Source: Acidobacteriota bacterium (GTDB lineage: Bacteria; Acidobacteriota; UBA6911; RPQK01; JAPXNP01). From it: a DNA stretch of 5,831 nucleotides. Positions 1-5,700 of the stretch are shown here, piece by piece; the stretch's first letter is position 1; each line of letters starts with the position of its first letter. Location of the stretch: assembly GCA_030614585.1 (NCBI GenBank), contig JAUWTT010000283.1:1-5831 (forward strand). The letters run 5' to 3'. Under the pieces are notes generated by a model. It ran no database searches. It saw only the letters and a program-made list of their open reading frames with translations, and was not told the DNA's origin. Position numbers and translations under genes: made by a program.

Positions 1-62
1 ACGACCCGGCCACGGAAGAACTGTTCAAGTTCCTTGGGGCATTGGCGGGGGCAACGCACTAG
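1..62 (+). CDS. 3' end of an unidentified gene (partial)
   Basis: The third reading frame is open from the left edge and ends at TAG 60-62. It encodes DPATEELFKFLGALAGATH, which has the amphipathic helix-plus-short-tail look of a real protein C-terminus. The other two forward frames have less protein-like composition. Only 19 residues are visible, so no family can be assigned. It is the only plus-strand coding signal left of the minus-strand accessory patch and may be the last native gene before it. No terminator hairpin follows the stop. Confidence 0.35.
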   Translation, partial: DPATEELFKFLGALAGATH

Positions 63-114
63 GTCAAGAACCATTCCCGTGACGTACAGGGTAAACAGGC
101 TCAGCTAATCATAA

Positions 115-142
115 CGTGCTTGGTGCTCGAGCTTTGGTGCTT
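115..142. repeat. left imperfect direct repeat flanking the toxin-antitoxin patch
   Basis: This 28-base stretch begins CGTGCTT, contains TCGAG and TTT, and ends GTGCTT. The stretch at 2191-2218 has the same length and the same landmarks in the same order and orientation. With one single-base offset on each side of TCGAG, about 22-23 positions agree. TTGGTGCT also occurs twice inside this copy (120-127 and 134-141). From memory, GTGCTT/CGAAATCC-type low-complexity sequence often borders orphan four-helix-bundle genes, and a relic of such a gene starts just to the right. The boundaries are approximate. Confidence 0.5.
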
Positions 143-192
143 GGGACTTGAAGCCGAAGGCGACCCCTGCGGGGAGAAGCACGAAATCCGAA

Positions 193-445
193 TCAGCGGG
201 AGTCCTTGGCATCGGGTCGCGTGTTTCGGAGAATTGCCCCGAATATCTTCATGAGTTGGACGCTTTCATCCAGAAGAAACCTGCGCTCTTGTTCCAGCCT
301 CTCTTCAACAGGATCCAGCAATCGAAGCCAGTATCCAGTTTCTTTTGCTTCTTTGCGGCAGATCTTGATCCTCATGAAAATGCTTCCCGACCTTGTCGCC
401 TGGCGACGTGTTCATGATTCCGATAATGGACTTCAACAACGCGAC
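193..445 (-). pseudogene. C-terminal half of a four-helix-bundle protein gene (frameshifted relic)
   Basis: The minus strand from 375 to 193 encodes RIKICRKEAKETGYWLRLLD, then a Glu/Leu-rich helix and IFGAILRNTRP before TGA. This is the typical last two helices of the four-helix-bundle family (23S rRNA intervening-sequence protein, PF05635-like), where KxxICRKEAxET-YWLRLL and IFGAIxR are hallmarks. Upstream, the frame continuing from the vapC stop reads LLKSIIGIMNT and then GDKVGKHF. These resemble the family's LLRSxTSIGAN and GKKDF segments and are joined to the first frame by a one-base shift near 376-385. No N-terminal half is present here, because the DNA upstream is vapC. Typical members have about 120 residues and roughly 83 remain. 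It is probably non-functional. The fragment fills the 383-base gap between 63 and 445. Confidence 0.6.
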
Positions 446-841
446 TCAAGTCATGTCCTCGCGCACAAGTCTGAGGGGCACGACATCGGCGATCCTGCTG
501 AAGATGGTGTCTCGCGAGAGGAGAAGTGCCCGACGGTCGAGAGCACACTGGGCAATATGGGCATCGGGAGTAGAGATTGACAGGCCCTGCGCGCGGAGTT
601 CACGCCGCAAGTTTCCTGTGGCAACCCAGTGTTCTCGCGGTGTCTCATGAAACGGGAGTTCCAGGACAAGTTCAGATATCGCTTTACGCTCGCGAGGGTT
701 GATGGCTCCGCTCACCAGTTCTGCAATAACCACCGGAGATAGGATCACAATCGGCGCAGCCAGAGCCTCCTCCAAAACAGGAATCGTTTCGCCCGCAAAG
801 AAGTCGATCCACGCCGAGGTGTCAACCAGCATTCCGCTCAC
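446..841 (-). CDS. vapC: VapC-type PIN-domain ribonuclease toxin
   Basis: This is a 131-residue single-domain PIN protein, the usual VapC length. The four acidic residues that coordinate Mg2+ are visible, counting from the GTG start: Asp7 in LVDTSAWIDFF, Glu41 in VIAELVSG, Asp93 in STPDAHIA and Asp111 in LLLSRDTIF. VapC toxins cleave RNA (tRNA or rRNA in studied cases) unless bound by VapB. I chose GTG 839-841 because GGAGGT (847-852) sits 5 bases upstream. The in-frame ATG at 830-832 would be 14 bases from that site, and the further upstream ATG at 857-859 has no ribosome site. The gene overlaps the end of vapB by 20 bases, implying translational coupling. Its stop abuts the four-helix-bundle relic. 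The family call is firm; the RNA target is unknown. Confidence 0.9.
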   Translation of the reverse strand: MSGMLVDTSAWIDFFAGETIPVLEEALAAPIVILSPVVIAELVSGAINPRERKAISELVLELPFHETPREHWVATGNLRRELRAQGLSISTPDAHIAQCALDRRALLLSRDTIFSRIADVVPLRLVREDMT

Positions 842-1031
842 GTGACACCTCCAGATCAATATCCAGACGGACTTTTCCTTTCAAAGCCATCGCTTTCTCG
901 TACGCCGCGGAACGCCTGACCATCTCGAGTCCCTCTATCAGTGTCTCCGTGATCCCTTTCCCGGAAGCTCTAATTGCGTCTTCGAGTAGGTCTTGCGGTA
1001 GGTTCGCCGTGATTCTTTTTACCTGAGCCAT
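822..1031 (-). CDS. vapB: VapB-type antitoxin
   Basis: A 69-residue protein (71 if GTG 1035-1037 is used) lies directly upstream of vapC. Its N-terminus, VKRITANLPQDLLEDAIRAS followed by a second helix ending LIEGLEMVRRS, fits a ribbon-helix-helix-like DNA-binding region of small antitoxins. The charged tail (KGKVRLDIDLEVSRER) is the expected toxin-wrapping segment. It should neutralise the adjacent PIN toxin and repress the shared promoter. ATG 1029-1031 is preferred because it lies 6 bases after a -10-like box, suggesting a leaderless start; no good ribosome site precedes either start codon. Antitoxin-first order and overlap with the toxin are standard for vapBC. The identity rests partly on partnership with vapC, since the antitoxin sequence itself is less diagnostic. 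Confidence 0.82.
   Translation of the reverse strand: MAQVKRITANLPQDLLEDAIRASGKGITETLIEGLEMVRRSAAYEKAMALKGKVRLDIDLEVSRERNAG
847..852 (-). promoter_or_regulatory. ribosome binding site deciding the vapC start
   Basis: The minus strand reads GGAGGT here, 5 bases before GTG 839-841. This is the strongest Shine-Dalgarno match in the toxin-antitoxin patch and points to GTG rather than the internal ATG as the vapC start. It lies inside the last codons of vapB. Confidence 0.7.
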
Positions 1032-1037
1032 ACTCAC

Positions 1038-1066
1038 ATCATGATGAAAGTCAATATAACTGTCAA
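1038..1066 (-). promoter_or_regulatory. predicted vapBC promoter with palindrome and direct repeats
   Basis: On the minus strand a perfect -35 box TTGACA (1066-1061) is separated by 17 bases from CATGAT (1043-1038), which matches four of six bases of the -10 consensus. The -10 box lies inside a perfect 10-base palindrome, CATCATGATG (1037-1046). TATTGAC occurs twice in direct orientation (1062-1068 and 1050-1056), 12 bases apart, overlapping the -35 box and spacer. Either element could be the VapB or VapBC operator. The ATG at 1031 starts 6 bases beyond the -10 box. Confidence 0.55.
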
Positions 1067-1073
1067 TACAGCT

Positions 1074-1243
1074 TAGTGACTGATTCCAGTGGCTCCCGAC
1101 TCGTATCGCGAAGGCTCAGAACATCGTAGGCCTCAATACAGTTCGCCCCAATCGATCCCGATGATCTGATCAGTTGCCGGCAGCAACCATCGCTGGTTAT
1201 CAAGGATCGAGGTACTTTCCTAACGAAGCGGCTCTACGAACTA
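1074..1243. other. spacer between the two toxin-antitoxin modules
   Basis: This segment lies downstream of the higA stop and upstream of the vapBC promoter. I see no recognisable gene, hairpin terminator or RNA. Two short coincidences were noted: TCAATACAG at 1063-1071 and again at 1133-1141, and the 8-base palindrome CTGATCAG at 1166-1173. A short plus-strand open stretch from 1130 to 1261 has no start and no family resemblance. Confidence 0.5.
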
Positions 1244-1573
1244 TTATGCAGATTTTGTAGATAAACTGCCGATGACTTTGGCAAGCTGTTCCGGAGAAGC
1301 ACCGAGACTGAAAAGCGAGCGGACTAACAGATCCAATGAGACCGTAGGATCACCTGCTTCCATTTTGGCAACCCGCGACTGACTGGAATGCAATACATTG
1401 GCTAACTCAACCTGAGTAATCTTCTTCCTCTGTCGACGAGTCTTAATGTATTTCGCCAGTGCAAGTTTCAACTCGATGAATCTCTCCTCCTCAGGCGTAA
1501 GCCCCAGAAACTCCTTCACGGAACCTGTTTTCCAACCCGCTTTTTCAAGTCTTTCTTTCTTCGTCTTATTCAT
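1244..1573 (-). CDS. higA: HigA-like XRE-family helix-turn-helix antitoxin
   Basis: A 109-residue protein. Residues about 12-30 (AGWKTGSVKEFLGLTPEEE) form the N-terminal segment seen in XRE antitoxins paired with Gp49-like toxins. Residues about 35-98 are a Cro/C1-type helix-turn-helix domain, with KKITQVELANVL and SSQSRVAKMEAGDPTVSLDL as the core and recognition helices. It should bind and neutralise the upstream-encoded toxin and repress the operon through the palindrome at 1920-1945. The ATG lies 3 bases after the toxin stop (TAA-GAG-ATG), so translation is probably coupled. Toxin-before-antitoxin order is the higBA arrangement. The family call is strong; the symbol is by gene order and family, as these pairs are also labelled RelE/XRE. 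Confidence 0.88.
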   Translation of the reverse strand: MNKTKKERLEKAGWKTGSVKEFLGLTPEEERFIELKLALAKYIKTRRQRKKITQVELANVLHSSQSRVAKMEAGDPTVSLDLLVRSLFSLGASPEQLAKVIGSLSTKSA

Positions 1574-1576
1574 CTC

Positions 1577-1912
1577 TTAACTCACTTCATCGTAGTTTCT
1601 GAGTCTTCTCTTACAGGTGTCAACCACAGCTTTCGGAGTTCGTTGTGTCTTCTTGCTGAAAACTTCGAGCACAATTACTGCATCCGGGTCGATCCTGTAG
1701 ACAATTCTCCATGTTGCATTTGCATCATCGATCCTCAGTTCATGGCATCTGCGTCCGATCGAGGACATCGGACGCGAGCGAGGCAAACCGAGCTTCTCAC
1801 CTTGCTGAAGCTGACGAAGCAAATACCCCGCCTCAAGCCTGGCAGTGTAAGAAAAGGGTGGTGTTCTAATTTCGCCTTTCAGCCATATGAGAAGCTTGTC
1901 CTCTTCAGCCAT
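1577..1912 (-). CDS. higB: HigB/RelE-superfamily toxin (phage Gp49-like)
   Basis: A 111-residue toxin of the Gp49-like/RelE superfamily (PF05973-type). Visible hallmarks are LIWLKGEIRTPPFS at the N-terminus, a helix pair to about residue 38 (LEAGYLLRQLQQGEKL), the basic core RCHELRI (55-61) and WRIVYRID (68-75), and FSKKTQRTP (85-93). The fold is a ribosome-associated mRNA interferase in studied relatives, whose catalytic residues are basic side chains in these strands. An in-frame ATG at 1919-1921 would add MRS, but it overlaps the -10 box of the predicted promoter. ATG 1910-1912, 7 bases past that box, is the better start and predicts a leaderless message. It is first gene of a two-gene operon with the XRE antitoxin. 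No truncation is visible. Confidence 0.88.
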   Translation of the reverse strand: MAEEDKLLIWLKGEIRTPPFSYTARLEAGYLLRQLQQGEKLGLPRSRPMSSIGRRCHELRIDDANATWRIVYRIDPDAVIVLEVFSKKTQRTPKAVVDTCKRRLRNYDEVS

Positions 1913-1919
1913 CGATCTC

Positions 1920-1948
1920 ATAATATGTCAGTTACGACATATTATCAA
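1920..1948 (-). promoter_or_regulatory. higBA promoter embedded in a perfect inverted-repeat operator
   Basis: Minus-strand -35 TTGATA (1948-1943, five of six bases) and -10 TATTAT (1925-1920, five of six) are separated by exactly 17 bases. A perfect inverted repeat with arms ATAATATGTC (1920-1929) and GACATATTAT (1936-1945) and a 6-base centre covers the spacer, all of the -10 and half of the -35. Antitoxin bound here would block RNA polymerase, the usual autoregulation of such operons. The ATG at 1912 begins 7 bases after the -10. Confidence 0.75.
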
Positions 1949-2009
1949 GTGCGAAAGGACAGCAGGCCGGATGCCCAAATAAGCCGGATGACTGCAGTGT
2001 CGGTTCAAC

Positions 2010-2137
2010 CTAATACGCAAGGCTAGCCAGAGCGCTGCGGAGGACAGACTGTGCCCCGGCTCATCTCCGAGGAAAGAGATCCTGTCCTGTAAGAAAATTG
2101 GGAAGGCCAAGTCATAGGTCCTGATCTCTTCAACCAT
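2010..2137 (-). pseudogene. N-terminal half of a four-helix-bundle protein gene (decayed relic)
   Basis: From ATG 2135-2137 the minus strand reads MVEEIRTYDLAFPIF, then ISFLGDEPGHSLS. This resembles the first helix and loop of four-helix-bundle proteins, where RTYxxAF...FL-DEPG-SLS is followed by QLLRSxxSIxAN. After a one-base shift, minus strand 2051 onward reads QSVLRSALASLAY and then a stop, a degraded version of that next motif. A possible ribosome site, TAGAGGA, lies about 8 bases upstream of the ATG. The similarity is weaker than for the C-terminal half at 193-445, but the two halves are complementary. The 438-base gap between the two genes holds this relic, the higBA promoter, a GCCGGATG direct repeat (1966-1973, 1983-1990) and the right flanking repeat. 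Confidence 0.4.
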
Positions 2138-2190
2138 CCTGACATTCCTCTACCCGCGTACACGAACGTAGGATGAAACTCACGACAATT

Positions 2191-2218
2191 CGTGCTTCGG
2201 ATTTCGAGTTTAGTGCTT
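2191..2218. repeat. right imperfect direct repeat flanking the toxin-antitoxin patch
   Basis: This 28-base stretch begins CGTGCTT, contains TTCGGATTTCGAG and ends TTTAGTGCTT. It is the same-orientation partner of 115-142. Its internal TTCGGATTTCG (2196-2206) is also the exact reverse complement of CGAAATCCGAA at 182-192, beside the stop of the left four-helix relic. It lies about 55 bases upstream of the start of the right relic on the minus strand. Confidence 0.5.
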
Positions 2219-2359
2219 CCCGCTGAGCGCAACTCACTGCAAATACGCTAATTACCGGTGATTCCTGCCGATTCTTGCTTGCTTCTCATGCGGTCAGGTG
2301 ACATATTGAACTGATCAGTATAGACACTGTTGACAGAAGGAAAAACTCCTGAGACAACG

Positions 2360-3601
2360 ATGAAGACACTGGTCATTGCGGTCGCCGGCTACAATTTGGC
2401 CGAAACCGGAAGGATGATCGAAATCGCGAGGGCAGCGAGGAAGTACTTCAACATCATCTTCGCTAGCTACGGTGGTCAATTCGAGCCAATGATCGAGGCT
2501 GAGGGCTTTCGCCTGGAGAAGATGGAGCCGCGGCTTACCCAAGAGAAACTTGCCCGCCTGCGAGTCGTCCTGAGTGGCGAGACTCTTAATACTGTGGGAT
2601 ACCTGTCAGCCAAGGAGCTCGTGCCAAGAGTCGAGAACGAGATCCAGTTTTTCAAGGATGTAGATCCGGCTGCTGTACTAACGGGTTGGTGCTTGAGCGT
2701 CACGATCTCGACCCGCGCTGCAGGTGTGCCGTTCGTCAATGTTCTCCACTCTACAAGCGTCAGGGAATATTACGAGGCGGGTCTTCAGTCCTGGCCTGAC
2801 CGAACCGATTTTGGCTTCGTGCGTTGGCTTTTTCGTAACGACGAAGAGAGGATGAATCGCTGGGTCAGCAGGCTGATTCTCAAGCTGGCGGCTCCAGTAA
2901 GGGCCTACAACACTGTCGGTCCGAAGTACGGGCTGGCCAAATTCAAGAATTTCATCGATCTAATCGAAGGTGATCACACACTTCTTGCCGACATTCCTGA
3001 GTGGGTCAACTTTTCCGAGGTCCGTCCCTCCCTGCACTACGTTGGACCTCTGCCGGCTAGAATTGACCGACCGATTCCTGATGAAGTCGCCTCGATGCCC
3101 CACGACAAGCCCATCGTATACTTCGCGATGGGGAGTTCGGGAAAACCGGCACTCGTTGCTGAGATTCTGGCAGCTTTCAGGGATAGACCTTACCGAGTGA
3201 TAGCACCCGTGAAGTCACATATCGAACAAGTGGCTGTCGATGTTCCGCAGAATGTGATTGTCACTGGGTTTCTGCCCGCACACAGGGTGAACCCAATGGC
3301 GGATATCTCCGTCATCCATGGGGGGCAAAATACTGTAATGAATGCATGTCTGTCGGGGACACCGATTGTCGGGATCGGAATGCACCCGGAACAACAAGCC
3401 AATCTGGATGCTTGCGTACGAAAGGGTTTTGCCATTCGCTTGAACAAGAAAAGGGCAAAGGCTTCTGACGTCCTGGCTGCGATCGACCGATTACTCCAAG
3501 ATGACGATGCGAAGGCGGCAGTAGAAACGTTCCGCGAGCAGCTTACAGAATGGGATGGACCAGAGAACGCTGCCTCCTTTCTGAAGGAGAACTTCGGGTA
3601 G
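2360..3601 (+). CDS. GT1/MGT-type glycosyltransferase (GT-B fold)
   Basis: A 413-residue cytoplasmic glycosyltransferase of the UDP-glycosyltransferase/MGT type, expected to move a sugar from a nucleotide donor to a small-molecule or lipid acceptor. The N-terminal Rossmann half begins MKTLVIAVAGYNLAETGR and includes FASYGG. The C-terminal donor-binding half has VYFAMGSSG (about 253-261), VTGFLP (301-306), HGGQNT (320-325), SGTP (332-335) and MHPEQQANLD (341-350), equivalent to the PSPG-like donor site. There is no signal peptide or membrane segment. A TTG at 2330 is in frame, but ATG 2360-2362 starts exactly at the first beta strand; the only Shine-Dalgarno-like bases, TGAG 2350-2353, are weak. 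The usual GHxxP-type histidine after the first strand appears as Tyr. No clear promoter or terminator was found. Acceptor unknown. Confidence 0.85.
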   Translation: MKTLVIAVAGYNLAETGRMIEIARAARKYFNIIFASYGGQFEPMIEAEGFRLEKMEPRLTQEKLARLRVVLSGETLNTVGYLSAKELVPRVENEIQFFKDVDPAAVLTGWCLSVTISTRAAGVPFVNVLHSTSVREYYEAGLQSWPDRTDFGFVRWLFRNDEERMNRWVSRLILKLAAPVRAYNTVGPKYGLAKFKNFIDLIEGDHTLLADIPEWVNFSEVRPSLHYVGPLPARIDRPIPDEVASMPHDKPIVYFAMGSSGKPALVAEILAAFRDRPYRVIAPVKSHIEQVAVDVPQNVIVTGFLPAHRVNPMADISVIHGGQNTVMNACLSGTPIVGIGMHPEQQANLDACVRKGFAIRLNKKRAKASDVLAAIDRLLQDDDAKAAVETFREQLTEWDGPENAASFLKENFG

Positions 3602-3694
3602 CCGGCTTTGTCAAGTTGAGGCAGAGTCAGGCACAATTGACGGATGGAATCACTTTATCGAGGGATCGCTTTCCTCCTGAAATCATCAACCACG

Positions 3695-3723
3695 TTGACG
3701 CTCAATCCTCAGCTACCTAGAAT
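3695..3723 (+). promoter_or_regulatory. predicted sigma70-type promoter of the ester hydrolase gene
   Basis: TTGACG (3695-3700, five of six bases) and TAGAAT (3718-3723, five of six) are separated by 17 bases. Transcription would begin near 3730, giving a leader of about 35 bases with the ribosome site GGAGG at 3756-3760, 4 bases before ATG 3765. This suggests the hydrolase can be expressed independently of the glycosyltransferase upstream. Confidence 0.55.
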
Positions 3724-3764
3724 CACATCCAACATAACTTAGTCCCGCAGCACCTGGAGGTTCA

Positions 3765-5648
3765 ATGAGAATCCGTGCATGGTTTCTGATTCTGACACTT
3801 TTTGTACTCTCAACAGCCACTCTCGCGCTGGCAGAAGACCCTCTCCGTGAAGTCTATCCGTTGGATGATTTCACGCTGCGCGAAGAGATGGTTCCAATGC
3901 GTGATGGAGCCAAGCTCTACACGGTAATCTTGACCCCCAAGAACGCCAAAGAACCGCTTCCCATCATCCTGGAGCGCACACCCTACGACGCGACTCGATT
4001 AGTGGGAGCATCTTCGACAAAGCTGGAAGTGAATCTCGGCCCGAAATTCCTGGGAAACGGCTATATCTACGCAGCTCAGGATCTGCGCGGGAGGTATAAG
4101 TCGGAAGGCAAGTATGAGATGTATCGAGTCCCTCGAGGGGAATACAACAAGACCGGGACCGATGAGACTACCGACGCCTGGGACGCGATCGACTGGCTGG
4201 TCAAGAACGTCCCCGACAACAACGGCAAGGTCGGAGTCTGGGGCACCTCGTATCCTGGCTGGCTGACCCTGTCGGCCATGCGCGAACCCCATCCGGCGTT
4301 GGCGGCGGCAGTTCCATTCAACCCTGTCGTCGATGTATGGAAAGCCGATGACTGGTTTCACTGGGGGGCCTTTCGGCCTATTTACGCCTTTGAATTCATT
4401 TACAGCATGGAGACTCGCAAAGGGAGTTCGTTTGACTACCCTTACACCCATCGGGATCTCTACAGCTGGGCACTGGGTAAGGGCGCCCTGGGGAAAGCTC
4501 TTGGCGAGTATCTCGACGACCGCCATGAAATGTGGTCCCACTTGATGGATAATCCGTCCTACACCGATTACTGGCGTGACTGCGCGGCTGATCAGTGGTT
4601 CGATCATCCCAGCCGGCTGGTGCCTGCACTCCACGTGCACGGCCTCTGGGATCAGGAGGATATCTACGGGTCGCCGGCCGTTTATGCAGCCATAGAAAAG
4701 CACGACACGAGTAACGACCTGAACTTCTTCGCCGCCGGCCCCTGGTATCACGGCCAGCACTTCTCGGATGGCAGCCACCTGGGCGCGATCAGTTTCGATG
4801 AAGACACCGCCAAACGGTTTCGAGAAGATGTCCTGCGCCCATTCCTGGACCATTTCCTGAAGGGAGTGGAAACGGCAACCATTGATCCGGTGACCGTGTT
4901 CGAGACAGGCAACAACCGCTGGCGCCACTTCGACCAGTGGCCCCCCGCCCAGACGGTAAGAAAGCTGTATCTCCATGCCGACGGAAAGCTCTCGTTTGAC
5001 GCCCCAGGGGAAGGAGACAATTCAACAAAATACACTTCCGATCCCGCCAAACCGGTGCCTAATGCTCCCCGCCCGGTATGGGGATCCAATTATGGGGTGC
5101 CCTCAATCATCTCCAAGTGGCGATCCTGGCTGGTCGAGGATCAACGATTCGCCGACGGCCGTCCCGATGTGGTCACCTGGACCAGTGAACCGCTTGAAGA
5201 ACCGCTGACGGTTCGCGGACCGGTGCTGGCAAATCTCTTCGCCGAAACAACCGGGACCGATGCTGACTGGGTTGTGAAGCTGATCGACGTTTATCCCGAC
5301 GAAGACCCGACGTCGTTCGCAATGTCCGGGTTCCAGTTGATGATTAGTGGAGATATCTTCAGAGGGCGTTATCGCGAGGACTATTCAAAGGCCCGGGCGA
5401 TCAAACCCAACGAAGTCCTGGAATACCAGGTTCCGCTTCCGACAGCCAACCACACGTTCAAGCGTGGACATCGAATGATGGTACAGATTCAAAGCACTTG
5501 GTTTCCACTCTATGACCGCAATCCTCAGACCTTTGTCGATTCGATCATGATGGCACCAGATTCCAGCTACAAGCCGCAGAAGCACCGCATTCACCACAGT
5601 TCGGCAAGTCCGACTCACTTGGTACTGAAGGTAGACAGTGGTAATTAG
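3765..5648 (+). CDS. secreted alpha-amino-acid ester hydrolase-like CocE/NonD family hydrolase
   Basis: A 627-residue serine hydrolase of the CocE/X-Pro dipeptidyl-peptidase (S15) superfamily, close in length to known alpha-amino-acid ester hydrolases. Residues 1-23 are a signal peptide (Arg2/Arg4, hydrophobic core, ALA before Glu24), so the enzyme is exported. The alpha/beta-hydrolase domain holds RTPY (71-74, likely oxyanion Tyr), the nucleophile Ser162 in GTSYPG, Asp296 in GLWDQEDIYG and His329 in GPWYHG. Asp196 in ADDWFHWGAFR plus Glu298 and Asp299 reproduce the carboxylate cluster that binds the substrate alpha-amino group. A C-terminal jelly-roll domain (about 400-627) ends in SPTHLVLKV. 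Family members hydrolyse or transfer alpha-amino acyl groups, including those of beta-lactams such as ampicillin. The start is fixed by GGAGG at 3756-3760. The natural substrate is unknown; a peptidase or other esterase role remains possible. Confidence 0.88.
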   Translation: MRIRAWFLILTLFVLSTATLALAEDPLREVYPLDDFTLREEMVPMRDGAKLYTVILTPKNAKEPLPIILERTPYDATRLVGASSTKLEVNLGPKFLGNGYIYAAQDLRGRYKSEGKYEMYRVPRGEYNKTGTDETTDAWDAIDWLVKNVPDNNGKVGVWGTSYPGWLTLSAMREPHPALAAAVPFNPVVDVWKADDWFHWGAFRPIYAFEFIYSMETRKGSSFDYPYTHRDLYSWALGKGALGKALGEYLDDRHEMWSHLMDNPSYTDYWRDCAADQWFDHPSRLVPALHVHGLWDQEDIYGSPAVYAAIEKHDTSNDLNFFAAGPWYHGQHFSDGSHLGAISFDEDTAKRFREDVLRPFLDHFLKGVETATIDPVTVFETGNNRWRHFDQWPPAQTVRKLYLHADGKLSFDAPGEGDNSTKYTSDPAKPVPNAPRPVWGSNYGVPSIISKWRSWLVEDQRFADGRPDVVTWTSEPLEEPLTVRGPVLANLFAETTGTDADWVVKLIDVYPDEDPTSFAMSGFQLMISGDIFRGRYREDYSKARAIKPNEVLEYQVPLPTANHTFKRGHRMMVQIQSTWFPLYDRNPQTFVDSIMMAPDSSYKPQKHRIHHSSASPTHLVLKVDSGN

Positions 5649-5700
5649 GATCGTGAATCGTCCTTCCTTTCCGGCTGTCTGCAGAGAAACCGTTGAGCAG

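Noticed and set aside
148..650. Several overlapping plus-strand open frames (starting at 148, 206 and 393)
   Set aside because: They run antisense to the four-helix relic and vapC, and their compositions are rich in Ser/Arg without family motifs.
1166..1173. 8-base palindrome CTGATCAG, also present at 2311-2318
   Set aside because: Short palindromes of this size occur by chance, and neither copy sits within a recognisable promoter.
1130..1261. Plus-strand open stretch in the spacer between the two toxin-antitoxin modules
   Set aside because: It lacks a start codon and ribosome site and resembles no family I know.
1643..2026. Plus-strand open frame of 127 codons
   Set aside because: It is antisense to the HigB toxin and its promoter, and has no ribosome site or recognisable domain.
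3190..3636. Minus-strand open frame of 148 codons
   Set aside because: It is antisense to the donor-binding half of the glycosyltransferase and has no domain features.
3999..4976. Long (325-codon) open frame on the minus strand opposite the ester hydrolase gene
   Set aside because: It is antisense to a gene with complete catalytic motifs, has no recognisable family features, and arises from the codon pattern of the real gene.
5648..5663. Possible hairpin GGATCG...TCGTCC after the hydrolase stop as a terminator
   Set aside because: Only three to four pairs form before a mismatch and no T-run follows, so it is not a credible intrinsic terminator.
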